Assembly: GCA_030432975.1 (NCBI GenBank)
Contig: JAUILS010000002.1
Coordinates: forward strand, 1-53,873
Source of the DNA: Actinomycetes bacterium
GTDB taxonomy: Bacteria > Actinomycetota > Actinomycetes > Propionibacteriales > Nocardioidaceae
DNA length: 53,873 bases
Direction of reading: 5' to 3'
The position numbers and the translations under genes are program-made. The notes beneath the pieces are model-generated. The model ran no database searches and was not told the DNA's origin. It saw only the letters and a program-made list of their open reading frames with translations. Below, piece after piece: positions 35,801 to 43,498 of this stretch. Numbering within the stretch: the first letter of the stretch is position 1; the number at the start of each line of letters is the position of its first letter.

Positions 35801-36613
35801 CTACTTGATCTCGGAGCGGCGGAGCGTCGTCAGCCCGATGGCGAGGGGTACGACGATCCAGATCGCGGTGGTCGAGGCGAGCATCGCCCACTCCTCACCC
35901 GTGTTCGTGGTGCCCTCGAAGAGCGCCACCTGGGTGTCGTTCCAGTCGATCCACGGCTGGAGGTCGGAGAACCACTCACGCACCAGGGCGAGCAGCTCGA
36001 GGACCCCGGGCAGCACGAGGGAGACCACGAAGTAGCCGACGATCGCCGGCGCCGAGGCCCTCAGCACCACGCCCAGGGTGAAGCCGATCGCCATCCCGAC
36101 CAGGTTGCCGAGCACGATCTGAGGGGCTGCCGAGAGCGACACGTCCCAGACGGTGTCGACGCCGGCGATCGCGGAGCCGGCCAGGTTGCCGACCGCGCCC
36201 ACGGCGAACGCCACCAGCATCGAGCCCACGCCGACCAGGGCCGTGGCCATCGCCTTGGCCCCGATCACCCGGCCGCGACTCGGCACGAGGGTGAACGTCG
36301 TCAGCCCGCTGCGCTGGCTCCACTCACTGGTGACGGCCAGGATCGCGATCATCGGGAGGATCACCGACATGGGGAGGCCGATCGCGGACGTGAAGCGCGC
36401 ATAGGTCACGGAGCTGTCGGGGGCGAACACGATGACCGCGCCGGTGGCGAGGAGCGACAGCGCGCCGATGCTGATGAGCATCCAGAACCCCGCGCGGGTG
36501 TCGAACATCTTGCGCAGCTCGATCCGCACGAGCCGGGCGGTCGGGATGGCCGGAGCGGCGCGGCCTGACGGGGCGGCGTCGGTGGTGGTCGGGGGGACGG
36601 TGGTGGCGGTCAT
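35801..36613 (-). CDS. ABC-2 type transporter permease
   Basis: 270 residues and about six TM segments (for example FWMLISIGALSLLATGAVIV, LPMSVILPMIAILAV, MLVAFAVGAVGNLAGSAIA, IVGYFVVSLVLPGVLELLAL, and AMLASTTAIWIVVPLAIGL at the C-terminus). The cytoplasmic start RLVRIELRKMFDTRAGFW is typical of ABC-2 permeases. SEWSQRSGLTTFTLVPSRGRV is the conserved loop between TM2 and TM3. Its ATG overlaps the stop of the upstream ATPase as ATGA, so the two make one exporter. The substrate is unknown; no resistance or biosynthesis genes are adjacent. Confidence 0.88.
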   Translation of the reverse strand: MTATTVPPTTTDAAPSGRAAPAIPTARLVRIELRKMFDTRAGFWMLISIGALSLLATGAVIVFAPDSSVTYARFTSAIGLPMSVILPMIAILAVTSEWSQRSGLTTFTLVPSRGRVIGAKAMATALVGVGSMLVAFAVGAVGNLAGSAIAGVDTVWDVSLSAAPQIVLGNLVGMAIGFTLGVVLRASAPAIVGYFVVSLVLPGVLELLALVREWFSDLQPWIDWNDTQVALFEGTTNTGEEWAMLASTTAIWIVVPLAIGLTTLRRSEIK

Positions 36614-37509
36614 GCGGCTGCTCCTTCGCGCTGGGTGTCGGCCGTGAGGGACAGGAACATGTCCTCGAGCCCGGCGGCCTCGGCGGACCGGAGCTCGGTG
36701 AGGGCGACGCCGGCGGCCAGCGCCACCGCTCCGACCGTGGCAGGGTCGGCGTCGGTGCGCAGGGAGCCGTCGCCGGCGAGGGTGCTGGGGATCCCGGCCT
36801 GCTCGAGCGCGTGCGCGAGGTCTCGGGGCGACGTCGACCGGGCCAGGGTGCCCGCCGCGGCCAGGAGCTCGTCCTTGCTGCCGGACGCGACGATCCTGCC
36901 GTTGCCGATGACGACCAGGTCGTCGGCGACGACCTCGACCTCGTGGAGCAGGTGGGAGGAGAGCAGCACGGTGCCACCCCGCTGCGCGAAGCCCGCCAGC
37001 AGGTCGCGCATCCACCTGATGCCGGCGGGGTCGAGGCCGTTGGCCGGCTCGTCGAGGATCAGCACCCTGGGGTCGCCGAGCAGCGCGGTGGCGAGGCCGA
37101 GGCGCTGCCGCATCCCGAGGGAGTAGTTGCGCACGCGCCGCTTCGCCTCGGTGGGCGTCAGCCCGACCAGCTCGACCATCTCGTCGACCCGTCGCCGAGG
37201 CAGGCCCATGGTGTCCGAGGCGAGCGTGAGGATCTCGCGTCCGGTGCGGCCGGCGTGCTGGGCGGAGGCGTCCAGCAGGACCCCGACCTCCCGGCCGGGG
37301 TTGGGGAGGTCGGCGAAGCGGACGCCGTCGATGGTGGCGGAGCCGGCCGTCGGTGCGGTCAGCCCGACGACGACCCGCAGGGTGGTGGACTTGCCGGCGC
37401 CGTTGGGGCCGAGGAAGCCCGTGACGCGGCCGGGCCGGGCGGTGAAGGAGACGTCGTCGACGGCCGTGAAGCCGGCGTACCTCCGGGTGAGTGATTCGAC
37501 AGTGATCAT
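36610..37509 (-). CDS. ABC transporter ATP-binding protein (exporter type)
   Basis: 299 residues. Walker A GFLGPNGAGKSTTL near residue 35, signature YSLGMRQRLGLA near 130, Walker B VLILDEPANGLDP near 150 and switch His LLSSHLLHEVE. The C-terminal 80 residues match the accessory domain of drug/bacteriocin-type exporters. It powers the permease encoded next to it (ATGA overlap). The ATG at 37509 has no clear Shine-Dalgarno and no TANNNT at leaderless spacing. Confidence 0.92.
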   Translation of the reverse strand: MITVESLTRRYAGFTAVDDVSFTARPGRVTGFLGPNGAGKSTTLRVVVGLTAPTAGSATIDGVRFADLPNPGREVGVLLDASAQHAGRTGREILTLASDTMGLPRRRVDEMVELVGLTPTEAKRRVRNYSLGMRQRLGLATALLGDPRVLILDEPANGLDPAGIRWMRDLLAGFAQRGGTVLLSSHLLHEVEVVADDLVVIGNGRIVASGSKDELLAAAGTLARSTSPRDLAHALEQAGIPSTLAGDGSLRTDADPATVGAVALAAGVALTELRSAEAAGLEDMFLSLTADTQREGAAA

Positions 37510-37661
37510 GGCGTCAAGCCTGGTGGCCGGGCTTGCCGCACGGATCGGTCCCGCGGCCGGTCTTGTGTCGACCTAAAGGAGGAGTCCGCACCGGCCCCTG
37601 GGCTCGGGGCAACGGCTTGCGCAAAGCTGCGCCGCAGCGACGCCATCCGGTCGCTGCGACC

Positions 37662-37943
37662 GTGACCACCGACGGGCCCGACGAGCTCGTCCTGACCCCG
37701 CCCGCCGTTCAAGCGATTCAGGGACAACTGCCCGAGGCCGTCGCGGCAGCAGTCATCCGGTTCCTGACCGACGCCTTGATGGAGCACCCGCAGCGCGTGG
37801 GGAAGCCGCTTCGTGGCGACCTGGCCGGCATCTGCTCCGGGCGGCGCGGTACCTATCGGGTTCTGTGTCGCATCAACGAGGGCACGCACGAAGTAGTCGT
37901 GCCTCGGATCGACCACCGCCGCATCGTCGACCGCGGCTCCTGA
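37662..37943 (+). CDS. RelE/ParE-type toxin, apparently without antitoxin
   Basis: 93 residues from the GTG at 37662; the ORF-track start 43 codons upstream is not supported. The sequence DELVLTPPAVQAIQGQLPEA, LMEHPQRVGKPLRGDLAGI, SGRRGTYRVLCRINEG and VPRIDHRRIVD is a clear RelE-family fold with the conserved basic active-site residues (K, R, R, H). RelE toxins cleave mRNA on the ribosome. The upstream 152 bases are too short for a usual antitoxin, and the downstream gene on the other strand is a SLATT-like protein, so no partner is visible. It may be a solitary remnant, or its antitoxin may lie elsewhere. Confidence 0.72.
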   Translation: MTTDGPDELVLTPPAVQAIQGQLPEAVAAAVIRFLTDALMEHPQRVGKPLRGDLAGICSGRRGTYRVLCRINEGTHEVVVPRIDHRRIVDRGS

Positions 37944-38110
37944 ACGCCGCCCCCAGCGGCCAGCCCAGCAGGCCGCGGTAGTACATGGCCGCCGTCGCGG
38001 CGGATGGAAGTGGCAGGATTCCCCGCAACTCCGCGAGCGGCCCCTCAGAGCTGATCGCGGGGCACCGCGTCCACCAATTCCTCGAGGTTGCTCCGGGTGC
38101 CCAGGTGGGC

Positions 38111-38596
38111 TCACCCGGGGAAATGATCGGGATCAACGGCCGGGGAGGTCTTCTTCAATTCTGTGAAGCGTGCGTAGGCGGAGTCGTACAACTTCTGAGC
38201 CACCCGGAGATCCGTGGCGGTAGGACCCGTTCGAGGTAGGTCGTAGTTTGAGTCGCGCATTGCGTCTTGGACGGCCTCAAAGCCGACGCGAGAGGAGTTG
38301 TGGGCACCCGCACGCTCGGCCGGTTTGACAGCGGCAATGAACGTCGAAAGGCCCGCCGCTGCAATGGTGAGCGCCGCCGCCCAGGCCGTGTGGTCCGCGA
38401 CAACCGTCAATGTGCTGATAGCCGCGGCGAAAGCTGCCGCCCAAGCAGTCCACAGCGCTGCGGATGCCCACCGCCCCGCGCGCCGCGCATGCGGCCCAGT
38501 CCGTGACCACGAAGCGAGTTCGACAAGCTCCATCTTGACCCGTAGCTGATGCGCTCGCGTTGACATGTCATCGGGCCTGCTGTTCGCACTCTCCAT
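38111..38596 (-). CDS. SLATT-like two-TM effector-type protein, orphan
   Basis: 161 residues from the ATG at 38596, with GGGAG five bases upstream. A short N-terminal helix (MSTRAHQLRVKMELVELASW) precedes TM1 (about 42-66, ASAALWTAWAAAFAAAISTL) and TM2 (about 70-90, WAAALTIAAAGLSTFIAAV), joined by a very short loop. The C-terminal helical part has KPAERAGAHNSSRVGFEAVQ, DAMRDSNYDL and AQKLYDSAYARFTELKK. The 2TM-plus-helix layout and the A-x-x-H...F-x-x-V...D pattern resemble SLATT domains, the pore-forming effectors in CBASS-like and other nucleotide-signalling defence systems. No SMODS/CD-NTase or SLOG gene is adjacent. GC is about 60 percent in the lines I counted, lower than the flanks. Family call moderate; defence role is inference. 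Confidence 0.5.
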   Translation of the reverse strand: MESANSRPDDMSTRAHQLRVKMELVELASWSRTGPHARRAGRWASAALWTAWAAAFAAAISTLTVVADHTAWAAALTIAAAGLSTFIAAVKPAERAGAHNSSRVGFEAVQDAMRDSNYDLPRTGPTATDLRVAQKLYDSAYARFTELKKTSPAVDPDHFPG

Positions 38597-38808
38597 GATC
38601 GCTCCCATCGTCCGAGTCCCAGGAAGTCTCACGCTGATTGTCTCGTCCGGGTGCCGACGCCCAAAAAGGGTCGCGTTGCGCGGATGGCGGCGCCGCCGGA
38701 TCCAATCTTGCCCTCCCTTGCTGAAATACGGCCGCGGGCGCACGCGGCGGTAGGGCAGAGCGGGGGCGCAGGCTAGACGGCGATATGGGCCACACGCGTC
38801 ACGGGGAA

Positions 38809-38848
38809 GTCATACGTGGCGGTCGCCGGGACAGCCGGAACGTATGAC
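38809..38848. repeat. Dispersed palindromic repeat, family 1, copy C
   Basis: Arms GTCATACG and CGTATGAC around a 24-base loop that contains GGCGGTCGCC, matching the other four family 1 copies. This is the most diverged copy. It lies in the 438-base gap 38597-39034, which contains no gene I can support. Confidence 0.75.
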
Positions 38849-38878
38849 GTCAGCGCGCCTGAGCCCGGTGGCCAGCGG

Positions 38879-38923
38879 ATACGGGTCAGTACGACGTGTC
38901 TGGTACGTCGTACCAACCCGTAT
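38879..38923. repeat. Dispersed palindromic repeat, family 2, copy E
   Basis: Arms ATACGGGT-CA-GTACGACGT and ACGTCGTAC-CA-ACCCGTAT with a two-base mismatch and a seven-base loop GTCTGGT. The core is shared with copy D at 26489-26543; at one position the stem pair is C-G there and T-A here. It lies 30 bases from family 1 copy C. Confidence 0.78.
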
Positions 38924-39034
38924 GGCCGACTCCCCACCGTCCGGATGTGTCTTGGTGGCGGTGCCGCACCATGAGACGGCGCCGACGAGCCGGAGTCGAG
39001 CAGGACAAGCCCGGCCACCGCCGCCCGCCGAAGA

Positions 39035-39976
39035 TCAGCGCAGCAGCGCGTCCACCCAGACCATCTTGTCGACGACGGCGGGGGCGAGCACGAACGGGTA
39101 GAGGTCGCCGTGGCCGAGCGAGCGGTTCATCTGGTTGAGCGCCGCGGAGAGCGGGACCCAGGTGCCGCCGACGACGTCGCCGAAGTCGCGGGTGGCGAGC
39201 TGCGGGTCGACGCTGAGGCCGGTCTGATGCGCGGTCTCGAGCGCGTCGCGGATGTGCAGCACGTGGGCGAAGGTCTCGGCGAAGTCCTCCCAGGGATGCA
39301 TCGTGGCGTACGCCGACACGAAGCTCTCCTCCCAGCCGGCGGGCGGTCCCTGGGCGTAGTGACGGTCGACCGCGTCGGCGTACGACGCCCGCTCGTCACC
39401 GAAGACGGCGCGGAAGGCCTCGACGTCGCCTCCCTCGACCAGCACCGTCCAGTAGTAGTGGCCGATCTCGTGGCGGAAGTGACCGAGCAGGGTGCGGTAG
39501 GTCTCGCCCAGGTCGAGCCGGACCTTCTCGCGGTGCACGGTGTCGCCCTCGGCCAGGTCGAGGGTGATGATGCCGTTGGCGTGGCCGGTGGTGACGTCCT
39601 CGGCGACGCTGGAGAGAAGGTCGAAGGCCAGCCCCCGCTCGGTGTCAGGGTCGTGCGGCTCCACGGGCAGCCCGATCCGGTCGAGCTCGTAGAGCAGCCG
39701 CCGCTTGGCCTGCTCAGCCCGGTAGTACTGCGGCAGGCCCTCGAGGTCGCCGTCGTTCGGCCGGGTGCGGGTGAGCGAGCAGGCGAAGCACTGCTCGCCG
39801 GCGACGTCGGGGATCCAGTTGCATCCGTTGAGGTCGAGGTTGACGCACCCGGCGAGCCCGTCGAGGGGCCGCAGGTCGCGCTCGACACGGGAGTAGCCGA
39901 GGGCGCGGCCGCAGCGCAGGCAGACGGTGTTCTCGTAGGCGAGCGTCTGGCCGCAGACGCAGGTGAAGGAACGCAC
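39035..39976 (-). CDS. Zinc-ribbon metallopeptidase (Peptidase_Mx-like)
   Basis: 313 residues from the GTG at 39976, with TAGGGT six bases upstream. The N-terminal zinc ribbon C-V-C-G...C-L-R-C (about 6-24) is followed by NLDLNGCNWIPDVAGEQCFAC and the protease motif GHFRHEIGHYYW near residue 165 (HExxH), with ESFVSAYATMHPWEDFAETFAHVLH supplying the third ligand region. This matches the putative zinc-binding metallopeptidase family that is often beside transglutaminase and ATP-grasp/alpha-E genes. The -10 hexamer overlaps the stop codon of the upstream transglutaminase gene, so it may be transcribed separately as well as by read-through. Confidence 0.85.
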   Translation of the reverse strand: MRSFTCVCGQTLAYENTVCLRCGRALGYSRVERDLRPLDGLAGCVNLDLNGCNWIPDVAGEQCFACSLTRTRPNDGDLEGLPQYYRAEQAKRRLLYELDRIGLPVEPHDPDTERGLAFDLLSSVAEDVTTGHANGIITLDLAEGDTVHREKVRLDLGETYRTLLGHFRHEIGHYYWTVLVEGGDVEAFRAVFGDERASYADAVDRHYAQGPPAGWEESFVSAYATMHPWEDFAETFAHVLHIRDALETAHQTGLSVDPQLATRDFGDVVGGTWVPLSAALNQMNRSLGHGDLYPFVLAPAVVDKMVWVDALLR

Positions 39977-39982
39977 CGGACG

Positions 39983-39988
39983 ACCCTA
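39983..39988 (-). promoter_or_regulatory. -10 element for metallopeptidase gene, overlapping the upstream stop codon
   Basis: TAGGGT, six bases, then GTG at 39976. Its TAG is the stop codon of the transglutaminase gene, an economical internal promoter. Confidence 0.5.
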
Positions 39989-40912
39989 CGGGGTGGTGGG
40001 TTGCCCGCCCGGCTGCCCGGCCGGGTCCCCGTCCGAGACCGGCACCACGTCCACCTCCACGGCCATCGTCGACTCGGTCGCCTCGGTGAAGATGACGCCC
40101 TTCACCGGCGGCACGTCGGCGTAGTCGCGGCCCCACGCGACGGCGATGTGCCGGTCGCCGGTCTCGGTGTCGTTGGTGGGGTCGACCGACAGCCAGCCGT
40201 GGCCGGGGATCCAGCACTGCACCCAGGCGTGGGTGGCGTCGGCGCCGACCAGCCGCGGCTGCCCCGGCGGCGGGTCGGTGGCCAGATAGCCGCTGACGTA
40301 GCGGGCAGCGAGGCCGTGGCTGCGCAGCCCGGCGATGGCGACGTGGGCGAAGTCCTGACAGACCCCGCCGCGCAGCCGCAGCACCTCGGGCACGCGGGTG
40401 CTGACGCTGGTGGCCTCGGGGTCGTAGTCGAACTCGTCGTGGATGCGGTGCACCAGGTCGAGCACCGCCTCGACCAGCGGGCGGCCGGGGGTCAGCGACC
40501 GGCCGGCGTACTCGTGGACCTCGGGGCCGAGGTCGACCAGCGGCGAGCCCAGCGTCACCTCCGCGACCAGCGCCGCCTCGGGCAGGTCGCCGCGGCCGAG
40601 CGGGCGGGCGTCCTCCCAGCGCACCTCGGCCCGAGCCGGATCGGGCTCCTCGAGGCCGCAGTCGACGACCGAGCGGGCGCCGACCCGGAGGGTGCGGTGC
40701 GGCTCGGTGACGTGGAAGTACGTCGCGTGGTTGCCCTGCGCGTCGAGGTGGCCGCCGAGGTCGGCGTGCCCGGGGTCGGTCCACAGCTCGTGCTCGACCA
40801 CGGCCTGGCCGCCACCGTCGCGCGGCCGGCAGTAGGCGAGGCCGAAGGAGTCGGTGACGTCGTCGTCGTAGGTGTACGTCGTCACATGGGAGACCTGGTA
40901 GCGCCGGCTCAT
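39986..40912 (-). CDS. Transglutaminase-like cysteine protease-fold protein
   Basis: 308 residues starting MSRRYQVSHVTTYTYDDDVT, the usual beginning of bacterial transglutaminase-like proteins with the N-terminal domain. The catalytic core has RLRGGVCQDFAHVAIAGLRS (Cys near residue 180), GADATHAWVQCWIPGHGW (His) and LSVDPTNDTETGDRH (Asp), a complete Cys-His-Asp triad. The family is predicted to form, cleave or transfer amide bonds in peptides. Its ATG overlaps the stop of the ATP-grasp/alpha-E gene as ATGA, so expression is coupled. It is third in the DUF2126, ATP-grasp, transglutaminase, peptidase order. Confidence 0.92.
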   Translation of the reverse strand: MSRRYQVSHVTTYTYDDDVTDSFGLAYCRPRDGGGQAVVEHELWTDPGHADLGGHLDAQGNHATYFHVTEPHRTLRVGARSVVDCGLEEPDPARAEVRWEDARPLGRGDLPEAALVAEVTLGSPLVDLGPEVHEYAGRSLTPGRPLVEAVLDLVHRIHDEFDYDPEATSVSTRVPEVLRLRGGVCQDFAHVAIAGLRSHGLAARYVSGYLATDPPPGQPRLVGADATHAWVQCWIPGHGWLSVDPTNDTETGDRHIAVAWGRDYADVPPVKGVIFTEATESTMAVEVDVVPVSDGDPAGQPGGQPTTP

Positions 40913-43497
40913 GACGCCACCCCCGTCGCCCGCAGCCGCAGCGCCGGGCCGAGCGGCCGGGGCGCGACCGGGTGCCAGAACCAGGTGGCCGCCACCGCGT
41001 CGGACAGCGCGGCCAGCCCCTGCTCGAGCTGCCCGCAGACCTCGACCAGCGCCTCGCGCCGCGCCAGGTGGAAGTGCTCGACGTCGCCCTCGGCGGCGGT
41101 GGGCGCGGCGAGCTGGGGGCCGGTGTGCGAGGCGAGCAGCCCCGCCAGCTCGTCGAGCCGTGCGGTGACCCGCTCGACGCGGCCGCCGCCGGGGAGCCGG
41201 CCGAGGTCGGCGCGGACCCGGTTGAGCTGGAAGGCGACCGACCGCGGGTTGCTCTCGTCGAGCAGCAGGAGGTCGAGCATCGTCTCGACGCCCTGCGTGC
41301 CGGCCGACCGGCGGCGGTGGGTGAGGACGCTCTCGGCGGCGGTGAGCACCGACGTGACGAGGTGCCGCTCGATCCACAGCGGCTGCGCCTCCCCCATCGT
41401 CCACTTCACCAGCGTGGTCAGCTGGGTGGCGCGCTCGATGCCGCGACCGATGTCGAGGAGGTGCCATCCGACATCGTGGACCATGTTCTCGACGGTGATG
41501 CCGGCCAGCGCGAGGGTGCCGGAGAGCACCTGGCTGCCGGCGTCGAGGATCTGCGGGCCGCGGACGACGGGGGCCTCGGCGAGCCCGTCGAGGGCGCGGT
41601 CGATCCCGCCGATGACCGTGAAGACGTCGGTGGACAGCTGGTCGCGCACGGCGCCGGTCGCGCCGGTGAGCGCCTCGATGGCCTGCGCGACCGAGCCCGG
41701 GCGGCTCTCGTCGACCAGCAGCGCACGCAGCTCGGCGTCGAGGGCGGAGTCGGCGACGGCCGTCTCGCCGACGAAGCCGGGATAGGTCGCGGTCGCGTGG
41801 GTGAGCGCCCGCGCCAGCACGTCGACCGCACCACGCCCCGGGTCGGCGTACCAGACGGGGAGCTCGGTCGCGAGCCGGCGCAGCGCCAGCAGGTGCCGGG
41901 TGGTGCCCTCGGCACGCTCGGTGTAGCGGCCCATCCAGTAGAGGTTCTCCAGGGCGTGCGGCACCATCGGCACGCCCGCCGGCGCGGCGACGGCGTGCTC
42001 GGCCGGACCGGGGAGGCCGCCCGCCCCCTCGCCCGCCTTGAGCACCCAGACGTCCTTGCTGAGCGGCACCCGCTCGCGGCGACCGGTGGCGGCGTCGAAC
42101 GTGTCGGGCACGATCCGGCCCAGGGCCCCCGGCAGCACGGCGTACGACGACCGGTGGGCGACCCCGAACAGCCGTAGCGTCAGCGGTCGCGCGCCCAGCC
42201 CGAAGCCGGCGACGGTCGGTGTCGTCGAGAGCGGTAGCACCTCCTGGCCGACGTAGCCGCCCGGGTCGGCCCGCAGCCGGTCGCGCCAGCCCTCGCGCTC
42301 CTCCTCGCTGAGCCCGGGCCCGAAGGCGCCACGGTCGCGGCCGGGGTTGACCGGCCGGATCACCAGCCGGTCGAGGTGGGAGACCAGATGGTCGAGCCCG
42401 GCGGGGGTGCCGCCCCACCAGGCGTCGGCCGACGGCAGCAGCAGGCTCTCGTCGAGCAGCGCCTCGCACAGGGCCGGGAGCAGCGGCGCGAACGCCGGCG
42501 ACTCGACCAGCCCCGCGCCGAAGCCGTTGGCGCAGACGACCGCCCCGCGCCGGCAGGCCTCGAGGAAGCCGGGCACGCCCAGCTCGGAGTCGGGCCGCAG
42601 CTCCAGCGGGTCGCACCACACGTCGTCGACGCGGCGCAGCACCACGTCGACCGGCCGGCGGCCGTCGAGCTCGCGGGTCCAGACCCGCCCCTCGCGCATC
42701 TCGAGGTCGGCGCCGGTCACCAGGGGGAAGCCCAGCAGGGAGGCGATGTAGGCCTGGTCGAACGCGGTCTCGCTGTGCCGGCCGGGGGTGAGCACCACGA
42801 CCCGCGGGCCCTCGATGCCGGGCGCCGCCAGGTCGGTCAGCGCGTCGCGCACGACCCCGAAGTACGCCGTCAGCCGGTGCAGCTCGGCCGACTGGTAGGC
42901 GTCGGGGAGCAGCCGGGCCACCACTCGCCGGTTCTCCATGGCGTAGCCCAGCCCCGACGGCGCCTGGGCGCGGTCGCTGATCACCCGCCACGATCCGTCG
43001 GCGGCGCGGCCCACGTCGGTGGCGGCGACGACCAGCCGGGGCCGGCCGGCGGGCAGCCCCCAGGCGGGGCGGACGTAGCCGTCGAGCCGCCAGAGGAGCT
43101 CGGGCGGCACCAGCCGCGAGGTGAGCAGCCGGCGCGGGCCGTAGAGGTCGGCGAGCACCGCCTCGAGCAGCCGCGCGCGCTGGCTCGCCCCGCGCTCGAG
43201 GTCGGACCACTCGTCGTGGGTGAGGACCGTCGGCAGCGGGTCGAGCCGCCACTCGGTCAGCCCGCCCCGGCGGGCGAGCGCGTCGCCGGTGGCGGTGGCC
43301 GGCAGCGGGTTGTAGGTGACGCCGTCGTCCTCGAGCAGGCGGTGGGCCTGGCTGCGGGCGGCGCGGAAGGACTCGGCGTCCCAGGTGTCGAGGGCGAGCG
43401 TCTCCCAGCCGGGTCGCGGGTCGCCGTCGGCGCCGACGAGCTCGTCGTAGCGGCTGCCGACCGCGTCGCGGTAGGGGCCGAGGAACGCTGCCGTCAC
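40909..43497 (-). CDS. Circularly permuted ATP-grasp / alpha-E fusion protein
   Basis: 862 residues from the GTG at 43497. The N-terminal 480 residues are a circularly permuted type 2 ATP-grasp domain (DUF404/DUF407): RLDGYVRPAWGLPAGRPRLVV, SGLGYAMENRRVV, VVVLTPGRHSETAFDQAYIA, FGAGLVESPAFAPLLPALC and VIRPVNPGRDRGAFGP. The C-terminal half is the alpha-E domain (DUF403), ENLYWMGRYTERAEGTTRHL, LLLLDESNPRSVAFQLNRV. ATP-grasp enzymes make peptide or amide bonds; permuted versions with alpha-E are predicted from genome context (Iyer and Aravind's amidoligase work) to act in peptide synthesis or tagging with transglutaminases. Fusion of both domains in one chain is common in actinobacteria. One base separates it from the DUF2126 gene stop. 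Confidence 0.93.
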   Translation of the reverse strand: MTAAFLGPYRDAVGSRYDELVGADGDPRPGWETLALDTWDAESFRAARSQAHRLLEDDGVTYNPLPATATGDALARRGGLTEWRLDPLPTVLTHDEWSDLERGASQRARLLEAVLADLYGPRRLLTSRLVPPELLWRLDGYVRPAWGLPAGRPRLVVAATDVGRAADGSWRVISDRAQAPSGLGYAMENRRVVARLLPDAYQSAELHRLTAYFGVVRDALTDLAAPGIEGPRVVVLTPGRHSETAFDQAYIASLLGFPLVTGADLEMREGRVWTRELDGRRPVDVVLRRVDDVWCDPLELRPDSELGVPGFLEACRRGAVVCANGFGAGLVESPAFAPLLPALCEALLDESLLLPSADAWWGGTPAGLDHLVSHLDRLVIRPVNPGRDRGAFGPGLSEEEREGWRDRLRADPGGYVGQEVLPLSTTPTVAGFGLGARPLTLRLFGVAHRSSYAVLPGALGRIVPDTFDAATGRRERVPLSKDVWVLKAGEGAGGLPGPAEHAVAAPAGVPMVPHALENLYWMGRYTERAEGTTRHLLALRRLATELPVWYADPGRGAVDVLARALTHATATYPGFVGETAVADSALDAELRALLVDESRPGSVAQAIEALTGATGAVRDQLSTDVFTVIGGIDRALDGLAEAPVVRGPQILDAGSQVLSGTLALAGITVENMVHDVGWHLLDIGRGIERATQLTTLVKWTMGEAQPLWIERHLVTSVLTAAESVLTHRRRSAGTQGVETMLDLLLLDESNPRSVAFQLNRVRADLGRLPGGGRVERVTARLDELAGLLASHTGPQLAAPTAAEGDVEHFHLARREALVEVCGQLEQGLAALSDAVAATWFWHPVAPRPLGPALRLRATGVAS

Positions 43498-43498
43498 G

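Noticed and set aside
37873-38136. Minus-strand 87-aa ORF containing MYYRGLLGWPL, reminiscent of a primase/polymerase or glyoxalase fragment
   Set aside because: Only about a dozen residues look familiar, the rest has no domain, and half of it is antisense to the RelE gene. At most a remnant; not enough to annotate.
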